Shown here one piece after another: positions 5,775 through 14,402 of a DNA stretch of 20,719 nt. Under the pieces are notes generated by a model. That model made no database searches. It was not told the DNA's origin and was given only the letters and a program-made list of their open reading frames with translations. The position numbers and the translations under genes were made by a program. The stretch is taken from the IMG/VR virus record IMGVR_UViG_3300025131_000531, positions 1 to 20,719 of that record. The stretch is one strand, 5' to 3'. The DNA is from a virus. Position 1 is the stretch's first letter; every line of letters begins with the position of its first letter.

Positions 5775-6815
5775 ATGGCCGATACGACGATATTACAACT
5801 TAACAAGCTTACAACGGGTTCCCACTCCGGAACGTGGGGTGACCTGACCAATGACAACATGAGCAAGATTGATACCTCCATCAAGGGGTACACAGCTGTT
5901 GCTGTCGCAAGCACAACACAAACACTCACGACAGGATCGGCTGGAACAGGAAATCAAATCAACACTGCTTCCTTCAAGTTTACAGGAACACTTAGTGGAA
6001 ATTCGAACATCGTTTGTCCGGCGCAGCCAACATGGTATTTTGTGGATGACGCAACAAGCAGAACAGGAAATAACTGGACTTTAACCTTCAAGCCATCCGG
6101 CGGGACAGGTGTATTACTGGTTAATAACGCGAAGCATGTTCTTTACACCGACGGTTCAACAATGTTTGATGTTGGCGCGGACATGGGAAATATACTCGCC
6201 AACGGAACACTTACCGCTAATAATGCTGTTAGTTTTGATCCTGTAAATGCAACGGCTGCATCGACAGCTTTTACATTCAACAATTCCGAAGGGGATTATG
6301 ACGCACGCTTTGCGGGTGATAGTGAAACCAACCTTTTATTTATTGACGCCAGCACAGACCGTGTGGGTATAAAAACAGATAGTCCAGCCGATGACTTTCA
6401 TGTGGCTGGAACGGTCAAGGTTACAGGTGCTTCTGATTTTGACGGTGCAGGGTTTGTATGGAATGACTCCGCGGCGTCATTGGATTTTAGACTGGAAAGT
6501 GGTGGTTCCAACCCCCAACCAAATATGTTTATTGTGGATGGTTCAGCGGATAAGATTGGAATTGGCACGGCAACACCAGCGGATGCCCGTCTTGAGATTA
6601 ACCAAAAGGAATCAGCAGGCGCTATTGCCTGTCTCGCATTGGATCAGGATGATGAAGATAAACAATTTATTTATTTTGACGGAACAACAGCTACTGATAG
6701 TTCAACAAATGTTTCTACTTCAGCCGATTCAGGTGGGACTAAAAACGGAGCTATTTTAGTTAATGTTAATGGAATAGGAGCTTGTTGGATTAGAGTTTAC
6801 GATTCAGCAGTATAG
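5775..6815 (+). CDS. Tail fibre/structural protein
   Basis: This 346-residue protein follows a TAGGAGG SD that overlaps the preceding stop. It starts MADTTILQLNKLTTGSHSGTWGDLTND, a pattern (L-x-L-x-x-x-x-T-G-x-x-x-G-T-W-G) typical of the N-terminus of marine phage fibre-like proteins that fold around the virion attachment region. Two later stretches, DRVGIKTDSPADDFHVAG (about residues 195-212) and DKIGIGTATPADARLEI (about 256-272), form a pair of repeats of a kind often found upstream of S74 chaperone domains; here no S74 domain follows. The last 50 residues are beta-rich with a CWIRVYDSAV end. It may be a longer side fibre or a baseplate/appendage protein. The function is inferred from these patterns only. 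Confidence 0.6.
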   Translation: MADTTILQLNKLTTGSHSGTWGDLTNDNMSKIDTSIKGYTAVAVASTTQTLTTGSAGTGNQINTASFKFTGTLSGNSNIVCPAQPTWYFVDDATSRTGNNWTLTFKPSGGTGVLLVNNAKHVLYTDGSTMFDVGADMGNILANGTLTANNAVSFDPVNATAASTAFTFNNSEGDYDARFAGDSETNLLFIDASTDRVGIKTDSPADDFHVAGTVKVTGASDFDGAGFVWNDSAASLDFRLESGGSNPQPNMFIVDGSADKIGIGTATPADARLEINQKESAGAIACLALDQDDEDKQFIYFDGTTATDSSTNVSTSADSGGTKNGAILVNVNGIGACWIRVYDSAV

Positions 6816-6823
6816 GAGTTTAA

Positions 6824-8713
6824 ATGCCTCTTGTAGATATGCCTTTCACACCTGGAGTAGACAAGCAGGACACCCCCACGGGTGCTGAAGGAAGATGGAT
6901 TGATTCAGACAACATACGTTTTCGCTATGGTCTTCCGGAAAAGATTGGAGGATGGGAAAAGGTAACGAGTGATGCCCTTGTTGGCGCCGCACGCGGAATT
7001 CATGCATGGTCCTCATTGGACGGATCACCCTACACCTCAATAGGAACAAACAAGAAACTTTATGTTTATGTTGACAGTGAATGGGCCGATATAACACCAA
7101 TCCGTGCTTCAGGAACGGGAAACATTACAAATTTTACTACAATAGACACATCAACGAACGTGGTTGTCCATGACGCAACACACGGCGCAAGGGAAGGTGA
7201 CTTTGTCACCATTTCAGGAGTCTCAGGAACGGTCAATGGAATTGTAGCAGCGAACCTCGAAGGAGAATTCGAGATTACTGCCTTAGGTGATACAGCATCG
7301 CCGCCCACGGACCAAACAAACAAGTATCAAATAACAGCAAAGGCCGCGGCAACAAGCACAGGAGCTGCAGGTGAAACAGCTAACGCTGCGTATCAAATTA
7401 ACACTGACCCTCCTGTATCCACAGCAGGATATGGATGGGGTGCAGGAACATGGGGTGCTAGCACCTGGGGAACTTCGCGTGCAGGATTAACAGGCGTGGA
7501 AGCCGTTCAATTGGATTCAGGAAAATGGTCACTCGATAACTGGGGGGAAGACATGATTGCCCAGCAGTTAAATGGTGGTCTTTATTACTGGGATACATCC
7601 GTTGGAACTGGGACACGCGCAACATCAACAACCGTATCAGCTGCTCCTACTAAAAGTTTATTTACTATTGTGTCCGGTACTGACCGACATGTAGTATGTT
7701 TTGGAACAGAGACTACCATAGGTAGTACAGGCACACAGGATAATATGTTTATTAGGTGGTGTGATCAAGAAAATGTTAATGATTGGACTCCTAGTACAAC
7801 TAACACGGCTGGTTCACAAAGACTGACGGATGGTAGTTCATTGATATCCGCTAAGCGTTCACGTGGTGCGGTTCTTATCTGGAGTGATACAGCAATGTAC
7901 CAGATGCAATTGGTTGGAGCACCTTTCACATTTGGTTTCTCTCAACTAGGCGCTAACTGTGGTGCCGCAGGATTAAATTCTACCATTGATGTCAATGGAA
8001 CATCTTTCTGGATGGGAAAAGATTCTTTCTTTATGTTTGATGGTTCCGTGCAGAAATTAAGATGCGCAGTAGAGGATTATGTATTTAAGGATATTTCAGA
8101 AGGTAGCCAGCGTGATACTTTCGCGGCCAACAACGGTGAATTTAATGAAGTCACATGGTTCTATCCATCATCCGGTTCTTCTGTTATTAATCGTTGCGTA
8201 ACTTATAATTACGCAGACCAAGTATGGTATGTAGGAACCTTAAACAGATCCAGTTGGATTGATAAGGGAATTTATTCCTATCCGTACGCAACAACATATG
8301 ATTCAAGTGACACAACTGCAACGATCAGCACGATTACAGGGTTGACAGCAGGAAGAGCATACATGTATAGCCAGGAGTTTGGATCGAATGCGGAAGGTGC
8401 GGCGATAACAGCTTACGTGGAGTCAGGGGATTTTGTTATTCCACAGGCTGGGGAATATCTTATGTCAATAAAAAGATTTATTCCTGATTTCAAAAATTTA
8501 ACAGGAACAGTAAATGTTACATTAAAATTTAGAGACTATCCTACGTCAACGCAAAACACCATTGGACCTTTTGCCGTAACGACTTCAACAACTAAAGTTG
8601 ATACACGCGCACGCGGACGACAGGGTGCGCTTCGTGTAGAAAGTTCAGCGATAGATGACGCATGGCGTTTTGGCACATACCGTGCTGAAATTAGACAAGA
8701 CGGGAGAAGATAA
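6824..8713 (+). CDS. Virion structural protein, probable tail nozzle / packaged-DNA stabilisation-like protein
   Basis: This 629-residue protein opens with MPLVDMPFTPGVDKQDTPTG and then RWIDSDNIRFRYGLPEKIGG. That is the start of a conserved phage structural family (P-x-x-x-G-x-x-x-x-x-T, then G-R-W-x-x-x-x-x-x-R-F-x-x-G-x-x-x-x-I-G-G-W). Residues of about 95-185 carry an inserted Ig-like piece (VVVHDATHGAREGDFVTISG). The remainder has many Trp-containing beta blades, for example WYVGTLNRSSWIDKGIYSYP near residue 470 and a later IKRFIPDFKNLTG. It resembles beta-propeller head-tail closure proteins of podoviruses such as the P22 gp10 type, but I cannot confirm the family without a search. It stands between the fibre cassette and the internal-protein candidates, a position that suits a tail-tip or nozzle protein. 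Confidence 0.65.
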   Translation: MPLVDMPFTPGVDKQDTPTGAEGRWIDSDNIRFRYGLPEKIGGWEKVTSDALVGAARGIHAWSSLDGSPYTSIGTNKKLYVYVDSEWADITPIRASGTGNITNFTTIDTSTNVVVHDATHGAREGDFVTISGVSGTVNGIVAANLEGEFEITALGDTASPPTDQTNKYQITAKAAATSTGAAGETANAAYQINTDPPVSTAGYGWGAGTWGASTWGTSRAGLTGVEAVQLDSGKWSLDNWGEDMIAQQLNGGLYYWDTSVGTGTRATSTTVSAAPTKSLFTIVSGTDRHVVCFGTETTIGSTGTQDNMFIRWCDQENVNDWTPSTTNTAGSQRLTDGSSLISAKRSRGAVLIWSDTAMYQMQLVGAPFTFGFSQLGANCGAAGLNSTIDVNGTSFWMGKDSFFMFDGSVQKLRCAVEDYVFKDISEGSQRDTFAANNGEFNEVTWFYPSSGSSVINRCVTYNYADQVWYVGTLNRSSWIDKGIYSYPYATTYDSSDTTATISTITGLTAGRAYMYSQEFGSNAEGAAITAYVESGDFVIPQAGEYLMSIKRFIPDFKNLTGTVNVTLKFRDYPTSTQNTIGPFAVTTSTTKVDTRARGRQGALRVESSAIDDAWRFGTYRAEIRQDGRR

Positions 8714-8883
8714 TGGCACAGATTGCAATACCACGTTTACCACAAGCACCACTAGAATATGACCCATCACAGATTAACCAGTTAATCAACACCATTGATT
8801 TGTTAATACAAGTATTAAACACTTCCTATACACCGGAGCAATTACGCGCCGAAGAGGAAGCAATGGCATGGTATTTAGGATAA
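8713..8883 (+). CDS. Small conserved-type phage protein (56 residues)
   Basis: The ATG overlaps the previous stop by one base, and the stop at 8881-8883 is immediately followed by the next ATG. The 56-residue product starts MAQIAIPRLPQAPLEYDPSQ and continues into a helix (INQLINTIDLLIQVLN), ending with AEEEAMAWYLG. Small proteins of the shape P-R-(I/L)-P-x-A-P-x-x-Y-D followed by one amphipathic helix are known to me from many phages next to structural genes, without assigned function. A minor virion or assembly role is plausible from position. Confidence 0.6.
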   Translation: MAQIAIPRLPQAPLEYDPSQINQLINTIDLLIQVLNTSYTPEQLRAEEEAMAWYLG

Positions 8884-9201
8884 ATGGCTAACAGTTATAA
8901 AAAAGTTATGACAACGCTTACGAGCACTGGTGACTCTACAATTTATACAGTGCCATCCGTCACGACTACATTGGTTAAGACGGCGTGGGCCTATAATAAT
9001 TCAGGTGGATCAGCCATAATTACCCTAAAAGTTAATTCCACTGCGCTGAGCACCAATTCAGCAGTGGCTGATAAAGCCACGGAATCTTTCTTTTATTTGG
9101 CTTCCAGTGACATTGGGGTACTTGAAGAGGGGGATATCTTGAAAATTAATACTAATGTACAGCCAGTGAATATCTATCTGGCTCTATTGGAGATTTCATA
9201 A
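8884..9201 (+). CDS. Small beta-rich virion-type protein
   Basis: This 105-residue protein starts directly after the previous stop. It reads as short alternating strands (TLTSTGDSTIYTVPSVTTTL, then AIITLKVNS and a terminal IYLALLEIS), the pattern of a small all-beta decoration or fibre-tip protein. The block STIYTVPSxTTTLVKTAWAYN resembles beginnings of small phage head/tail decoration proteins. I do not recognise a specific family. A structural role is inferred from fold type and neighbours. Confidence 0.55.
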   Translation: MANSYKKVMTTLTSTGDSTIYTVPSVTTTLVKTAWAYNNSGGSAIITLKVNSTALSTNSAVADKATESFFYLASSDIGVLEEGDILKINTNVQPVNIYLALLEIS

Positions 9202-9241
9202 TGGTTGATAACAAAGAAAAAACTTGCTATAAGGAGAGATT

Positions 9242-9490
9242 ATGCCTATAAAAGATGACGGAGTAGTAGAATACGTGGAGATCAACGGGGAGAAAGTTCC
9301 CAAGATTGTGGTCCCTGCGGAAATCACTATTACCAACACGTTAACAGGCAAGGAATACGGATCAGCGAAGGAAGCTGATGATGATGTTGCCAATCCTGCA
9401 ACTGCCACGAAGTCAGAGCACATAAGACAAGACGTAGTAATCAAGGCAGCTATTCACGAAATACTACAGGGTAACGCAGGGAAAATATAA
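9242..9490 (+). CDS. Small acidic phage protein of unknown function
   Basis: This 82-residue protein has a GGAG-type SD (AAGGAGAG at 9231-9238) three bases before the ATG. The N-terminal half is beta-rich (VVEYVEINGEKVPKIVVP). The C-terminal half carries NTLTGKEYGSAKEADDDVAN and then KSEHIRQDVVIKAAIHEI, an acidic turn followed by a helix. I recall similar E-x-x-A-x-A-D-V-A-x-P-x-T-x-T-K-x-x-H-I-x-x-D-V patterns in small phage structural-module proteins, but no function. It overlaps the next gene by one base. Confidence 0.6.
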   Translation: MPIKDDGVVEYVEINGEKVPKIVVPAEITITNTLTGKEYGSAKEADDDVANPATATKSEHIRQDVVIKAAIHEILQGNAGKI

Positions 9491-10515
9491 TGGTAAACAC
9501 GGATATCTATAAACAAGCCTTCGACACTATGAAAGGAACTGGAATATCCAGTTTAGGACCATCTTATGCACCAACATTTACGCCTAATATAGTATCTAAT
9601 CCATGGGATGTTATTGACGATGTATCACAGTCTTATGATGTATCGTTTCCAACGAGAGAAATGGCAGATAGATTTGATTATGGTTATGGACAAATGGTTG
9701 GGCACATGACAAATCCAGATGGATCTATAGATCCATGGAGATATAGAGACAACGATTATCATGTAAATCCAGATATTTTTGCAAATATATATGGTGGTGG
9801 ACCAGATGGCCCTCATAATAGAGGCGCACGACTTGTTGCTGAGCAATTTAATAATCCTAGTATAACTGAAAATTTTGATTACGTTGGACCACAACAAGAT
9901 TTATTAAAGATGATTGCATGGAATAATGCCATGAATGCAGGAGAAATAGATGTAGATGAAATGTATTTAGATGAAGGAACCATGGATACTTATAGTCCTG
10001 ACTTATACATGACACAAGAAGAACAAGTAAAAAAATTACGAGAATCAGGTGATATTTATCAGGCTCTTATAGCCGATCAAATGGAAAAGTATGGAAGGGG
10101 TAATCCTTATGTGCAAAATTTAAGTGGTACATATGATAATTTCTTTGGAGAAACTTTTGGTATGGATGAAGATCAAGTAGGTCTAAGAGATGTAAACAGA
10201 GGGTATGCATTAGCTTATGCGGATTCTCCTATGACATCTCCAATAAATCAAATTTATCCTGATGAACAATTTTTACCTTCACCATACACTCCACCTTCAA
10301 ATAGACCACCAGCTGGTTATGATGATTTGGTAAATTATACTCAAACATGGCAAACAATAGCTGAGCGACTTGGAATAGAGGCAGCTAACGAATGGTTAGC
10401 AAAGGAACAATCTACCGACAAAGCTCATCTTGGAAATTATGATTTATATCATCTTATGGGCAATGGCTATACGCTAGAAGAAGCTCAACAACTACTTGAA
10501 ACACAATTAGGATAA
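9490..10515 (+). CDS. Hypothetical late protein, possible internal virion protein
   Basis: This 341-residue protein is acidic, rich in Asp, Tyr, Asn and Pro, and shows no signal peptide or transmembrane segment. Residues 60-120 are rich in aromatic and glycine motifs (DYGYGQMVGHMTNPDGSIDP, NIYGGGPDGPHNRGARLV). The middle has a short helical stretch (YMTQEEQVKKLRESGDIYQA), and the last 40 residues look helical (GYTLEEAQQLLETQLG). I do not recognise the family. Its codon use is more A/T-rich than the genes immediately following. It is the first of a run of five large genes placed where podovirus-like phages carry internal or ejection proteins, so a virion role is likely, but this is positional inference. 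Confidence 0.5.
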   Translation: MVNTDIYKQAFDTMKGTGISSLGPSYAPTFTPNIVSNPWDVIDDVSQSYDVSFPTREMADRFDYGYGQMVGHMTNPDGSIDPWRYRDNDYHVNPDIFANIYGGGPDGPHNRGARLVAEQFNNPSITENFDYVGPQQDLLKMIAWNNAMNAGEIDVDEMYLDEGTMDTYSPDLYMTQEEQVKKLRESGDIYQALIADQMEKYGRGNPYVQNLSGTYDNFFGETFGMDEDQVGLRDVNRGYALAYADSPMTSPINQIYPDEQFLPSPYTPPSNRPPAGYDDLVNYTQTWQTIAERLGIEAANEWLAKEQSTDKAHLGNYDLYHLMGNGYTLEEAQQLLETQLG

Positions 10516-10516
10516 T

Positions 10517-11653
10517 ATGGGCTGGCTAGACAAAGGTTTTAAAAACATAATTAAAGGCGGAAAGGACATACTATCAGGTCCTGCAGGAATCATGCTACTT
10601 AGTGCGGCGGCACCGTGGCTCTCTGCCAGTTTAGGAACTGGTGCTACAGGGTCGATGTTAGGTAAATTAAGAGCAAGTAAATATGGAGCTCTTCTTAAGT
10701 CACCATGGGTCAAGAACGCCTTAACAAACGCGGCAATGCAAGGTGGAATCGCAACGCTTACAGGATCAAAACATCCATGGAAATCGATGGGTTATGCGGC
10801 GCTTGGATCAATGCCATTTACGGCACTACAATCCGCACAAGCAGCGAGTGCTTATAATAAAATACCCGGATTAAAAGGAGCTGATAAAAAAAGCTGGTAC
10901 GATTTTGCCTTAGGTGATTTTGGCGATAGTGTATCAATTGCTGGAGATCCAGTGACCAAATATACACAAGGAAAAGAAATGATTCCTGAGTATGATATGA
11001 GTCACGCGGCAGAATTTATGGGCCCTACAGGTTATACAGAAGGAGCTGCTGTAGGTCCACCTAGAGTATCTACATATTTTCCTCCTAAACAAACTGCAGA
11101 CTTAGCGAAAGCAGGAGTTGATATGTCTTACTTCACGAATCCAGGAGCTTCAGAAGCAGCTTTAACCAATCCTGGTTTATCGGGACTAGCATCTGCTTTA
11201 ACAGGAGACCTCGACTTAATGGCGACATCCGTTCCACAAATTACAGGAATGTATGGCGGAAGAATGACCGAGGAAGAGCAATGGCTCGCAGGAAAAGAAA
11301 AACAAATAAGACTATGGGCGTTCCAGCACGGAATTCCATACGAGGAAGCAAAGGAGATATGGAAAGACGGATACCGTAATCCATACTACGAAACCAGAAC
11401 ACCAAAAGACTATAACTTCCAATTCAACAAAGGCGGAAGTGTTCCATACAAGGATGACTACACCGCAGGTGGAAGCGCCGTGGGCCCAGGAACTGGGACA
11501 TCGGATTCCATTCGACCTGTGGCATTATCCGACGGTGAATTCGTATTCACCGAGGAAGCAACAAACAATTTTCCAGGAGGGCATGAAGGACTTTATTCAT
11601 TAATGAATTCACTTGATCCCAATTCGGAACGACCAGAGGAGGCGAGAGTTTAA
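10517..11653 (+). CDS. Putative internal virion / tail-assembly protein with C-terminal LSDGEFV motif
   Basis: This 378-residue protein begins with a hydrophobic/basic stretch (MGWLDKGFKNIIKGGKDILS), and residues of about 23-110 are Ala/Gly-rich and probably membrane-active or buried (IMLLSAAAPWLSASLGTGA). Residues 250-285 form a charged helix (MTEEEQWLAGKEKQIRLWAF). The C-terminus carries AGGSAVGPGTGTSDSI then ALSDGEFVFTEEA. The G-x-G-T-x-D-S-I-x-x-x-L-S-D-G-E-(F/Y)-V pattern is common at the C-termini of phage tape-measure, internal or tail-assembly proteins; its function is unclear to me. It begins one base after the previous stop and overlaps the next gene by one base. Confidence 0.55.
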   Translation: MGWLDKGFKNIIKGGKDILSGPAGIMLLSAAAPWLSASLGTGATGSMLGKLRASKYGALLKSPWVKNALTNAAMQGGIATLTGSKHPWKSMGYAALGSMPFTALQSAQAASAYNKIPGLKGADKKSWYDFALGDFGDSVSIAGDPVTKYTQGKEMIPEYDMSHAAEFMGPTGYTEGAAVGPPRVSTYFPPKQTADLAKAGVDMSYFTNPGASEAALTNPGLSGLASALTGDLDLMATSVPQITGMYGGRMTEEEQWLAGKEKQIRLWAFQHGIPYEEAKEIWKDGYRNPYYETRTPKDYNFQFNKGGSVPYKDDYTAGGSAVGPGTGTSDSIRPVALSDGEFVFTEEATNNFPGGHEGLYSLMNSLDPNSERPEEARV

Positions 11654-12357
11654 TGGTAGATACGGGTAACTATCCAACGGGAACAACCGTAGGAACACAG
11701 ACAAGCGGAATGTCTCCGGAGATGGAGGCGAAATTTTTATGGTACTTGGACCAGGTTGTCGCGAACATGAATGAACCTCATGCCGGACAGGGTCCAATAG
11801 AGGCGCAACAGGTTGTAGGATTTACGGACGCACAAAACCAAGCGATGGAATCCGCCATGGATCCGGAAGGATGGAAGAAATATCTTAATCAATACCAGGA
11901 CTATGTAACAAAAGGAATTACCGATCAGTTTGATCAGTCAATCAACCAAGCCAACTTAGGTGCGGTTGGCAAAGGAGCTTTCGGGGGAGAGCGAAATCAA
12001 CTGTTTACGGGAATACTTGAGGGAGAAAAAGGACGAGCCGTAGGAGAATCACTCGCGGCAGGATATGGACAGGCACATGACATGTGGGGAAAAGGAATTG
12101 CCCAACAGATGGGTGTCGGTTCAGTACAGCAGCAACAGCAACAGCAACAATCTGATGCAAACTATCAAGCGTACTTGCAAAACCGTATGGATCCGTGGCA
12201 ACGCCTAGGATACATTGGTGACGCATTTTCAGGAACGCCGTCTGGGCAAATGGCAATGACGATGGGAACCTCTCCCGTCAGCAATCCTCTGTCACAGGCA
12301 TTGGGTGCTGGCTTAGGCATAATGGGAGCAGGAATCGCATCGGGCTACATGACCTAG
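11653..12357 (+). CDS. Virion-type protein with GAFGGER motif and polyglutamine tract
   Basis: This 234-residue protein has VVGFTDAQNQAMESAMDP (about residues 54-71), YLNQYQDYVTKGITDQFDQS (about 77-96) and GAVGKGAFGGERNQL (about 102-116). After a helix come eight consecutive Gln (159-166) and QAYLQNRMDPWQRLGYIGDA, then a Gly/Met/Ala-rich hydrophobic end. The order 'F-T-x-x-Q, P-Y-x-N-x-Y-Q, G-A-F-G-G-x-R, polyQ, Q-x-x-L-G' is a recognisable layout for a class of marine phage structural proteins of unknown exact role, probably internal or head-tail associated. It overlaps the upstream gene by one base; the next gene starts eight bases after its stop. Confidence 0.6.
   Translation: MVDTGNYPTGTTVGTQTSGMSPEMEAKFLWYLDQVVANMNEPHAGQGPIEAQQVVGFTDAQNQAMESAMDPEGWKKYLNQYQDYVTKGITDQFDQSINQANLGAVGKGAFGGERNQLFTGILEGEKGRAVGESLAAGYGQAHDMWGKGIAQQMGVGSVQQQQQQQQSDANYQAYLQNRMDPWQRLGYIGDAFSGTPSGQMAMTMGTSPVSNPLSQALGAGLGIMGAGIASGYMT
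12127..12150 (+). repeat. CAG/CAA triplet run encoding eight glutamines
   Basis: Eight consecutive in-frame Gln codons, mixed CAG and CAA, lie inside the gene 11653-12357. The mixed codons should reduce slippage, yet the tract may still vary in length between relatives. Confidence 0.9.
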
Positions 12358-12365
12358 GAGGCACG

Positions 12366-14402
12366 GTGGTTACAGGAATAGCAAAACTTCTTTTACAACA
12401 GGGTTTAAAACAGGGATCTAAACGGTTCGCGCAACCTCTGCGTGGAGCTTACAAAAACAATCCTTATTTTAAAAACTATGCAGACATGATGACTGGCCAA
12501 CAAGGCTGGAAAAAAGGTTCAGCTTCATGGTTTGGCACTGGACTCGCTATAGATGAAGTTTCTGATTTATTGCCGGAAAGAGTACAAGAAGATACAATCA
12601 TTACCGCAGAAGATTTGGCACCACCTGAATTTCCTAAAGATGATTTAGTGGACATGCCACCGGAGGTAATTAAAAACCCAGAAGTTATTCCTCTACCCGA
12701 TAAAAAAGACACAGCGAATGAAAAAATTCTTGAGGAAGAAAAACAATTAAAAAACGACGCACTCTCGGCCAATGGAAACCAAGTTCAAAGTGACCAAGCG
12801 ACAGTAGACGCCACAAACAATCCTAATTCAGCAACCATCGAAAGTGATTCCGTTAACCGCGTGAAGGCTTACAAGGATGTTGTTCGCCAGTTCCTAGGAA
12901 CAGGTGATAAAGGAATGCGTATGCAAAAAGGTGCACTCCTTATGCAAGTGGGTGGCATGCTTATGGCAGGCAAGTCTGATGATCCAGGTGTCAAGGGATT
13001 TGTTGACATCATTGGACAGACAGCGATGCAAACAGCACCAATGCTGTTCCAGATGGGCGTCGAGCAAGGAAAATCAGAAAGAGAAATAGGACAAGCTGCA
13101 TTGCAAATGTACATGCAGGATGTACAGGATGACAGCAAACGTACAGGTGACTTTGTTGGTGTGTGGGCAAATGAATATGAAAGAACAGGAGATGGTGGAA
13201 TCGCTTATGATAGATTTACAGGTGCCCCTATAGTAAAAAACAGAAGACTGGTGGGACAGTACCGTGCCAACAGCGATGAAATGAATTACTTCATGGACGA
13301 AAACAATACACTAGGAATTCCATTTTATACTTTCCAACCATCATCCGGCACAGCAGCTGGGATGACGGGGATGTCAGCACAGGGTGATACATCTTCCATG
13401 ATGATAACGGATGCTGGTAAGGATGCAATGTTGCGTTCAGCGAACTATATTAACTCTGCTATTAATTCCATGGCGGATAGTATTCTTCCAATGATGATTG
13501 AGAACAGAGACCTCATTGGTGTAAGAGGGTGGGTAACAAGAAAATTTGGACCATCAGCTTACGCTGCCACGGAAATAGCCAATGGGTTTAAGGCAGCCTT
13601 TGGACCTAATTCAGTTTCACAAATAACAGATAATGACTTTGTTGTTAACAGATCAAGCAAGCTTGGTGAATATTATGAATCACTTACACCAGGAAGCACT
13701 TTAGGAAATGAATATGATCAAGGTGATCCTAAAGGATTCGGAATGACATATGGTGTTCTTGAAAATGCAACTCCAGGAGAGTTTATTAAAATTGGAGGGG
13801 AAGACTACGCAGTGTATGTAGATACAAAAGGAAAATATGATGTGAAAGGTGGGCGTTACCTAACTCGTGGTTCACTAGAAAAAATGTTATTCGATCCTCG
13901 AAGAGGTGAGCTTCAAATCTTTGAAACAACTCTTGGTTTAGCGCTCGCAAGAAAACGTCAACCTACTGGACGTATGTTAGCAGACGTTCTTCGAAGATCA
14001 TTTGAAGAAACAAAAACGACAGATTTATTTGGAAGGGCTAACATGCCCCAGGTTGTTATTGGAAACTACGTTAAACTTTATAAAGAATTATATGAAGGAA
14101 TGTCTAGTCAACTTGATACGGCAGGATTTATTCCTAATGAAGAAGCGCGTCAAAACCAATACCAAAAAGTCAGTGAATTGTATACAATTCCAGGCGCACA
14201 AAACATGGCTAATATATATTATGACTTACGTAGAAATGATCCTTCCTATTCTACTTACAGTTTTGATATACCAGGACCAGGAATAGAATCATTCTCTTCT
14301 TTCATGGGGGGAAACACATCAGTTATAACCGCTGACACCCAGCAAACAAACAAAAACATTGGGGATGCTTTTGATTACTGGACTAACTTATTGGATCAAT
14401 AA
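12366..14402 (+). CDS. Large putative internal virion (ejection) protein with hydrophobic/basic N-terminal leader
   Basis: This 678-residue protein starts at GTG four bases after a TAGGAGG SD. Its N-terminus (MVTGIAKLLLQQGLKQGSKR) resembles the starts of three genes at the right end of the window. Residues 75-160 are acidic, Pro/Lys/Glu-rich and probably disordered. Residues of about 165-255 are helical and Met/Gln/Ala-rich (GALLMQVGGMLMAGKSDDPG, IGQTAMQTAPMLFQMGVEQG). The remainder is mixed, with no enzyme motif I recognise. Its size, Met/Gln-rich helices and position next to a still larger protein fit internal or ejection proteins, which enter the cell with the phage DNA. That assignment is inference; no sequence family was identified with certainty. 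Confidence 0.5.
   Translation: MVTGIAKLLLQQGLKQGSKRFAQPLRGAYKNNPYFKNYADMMTGQQGWKKGSASWFGTGLAIDEVSDLLPERVQEDTIITAEDLAPPEFPKDDLVDMPPEVIKNPEVIPLPDKKDTANEKILEEEKQLKNDALSANGNQVQSDQATVDATNNPNSATIESDSVNRVKAYKDVVRQFLGTGDKGMRMQKGALLMQVGGMLMAGKSDDPGVKGFVDIIGQTAMQTAPMLFQMGVEQGKSEREIGQAALQMYMQDVQDDSKRTGDFVGVWANEYERTGDGGIAYDRFTGAPIVKNRRLVGQYRANSDEMNYFMDENNTLGIPFYTFQPSSGTAAGMTGMSAQGDTSSMMITDAGKDAMLRSANYINSAINSMADSILPMMIENRDLIGVRGWVTRKFGPSAYAATEIANGFKAAFGPNSVSQITDNDFVVNRSSKLGEYYESLTPGSTLGNEYDQGDPKGFGMTYGVLENATPGEFIKIGGEDYAVYVDTKGKYDVKGGRYLTRGSLEKMLFDPRRGELQIFETTLGLALARKRQPTGRMLADVLRRSFEETKTTDLFGRANMPQVVIGNYVKLYKELYEGMSSQLDTAGFIPNEEARQNQYQKVSELYTIPGAQNMANIYYDLRRNDPSYSTYSFDIPGPGIESFSSFMGGNTSVITADTQQTNKNIGDAFDYWTNLLDQ

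Noticed and set aside
9201-9251. Sixteen-codon frame (MVDNKEKTCYKERLCL) between 8884-9201 and 9242-9490
   Set aside because: It starts at a TAATG overlap but has no recognised content and runs into the next gene. It is probably a spacer, perhaps coupling translation, and too weak to list as a gene.
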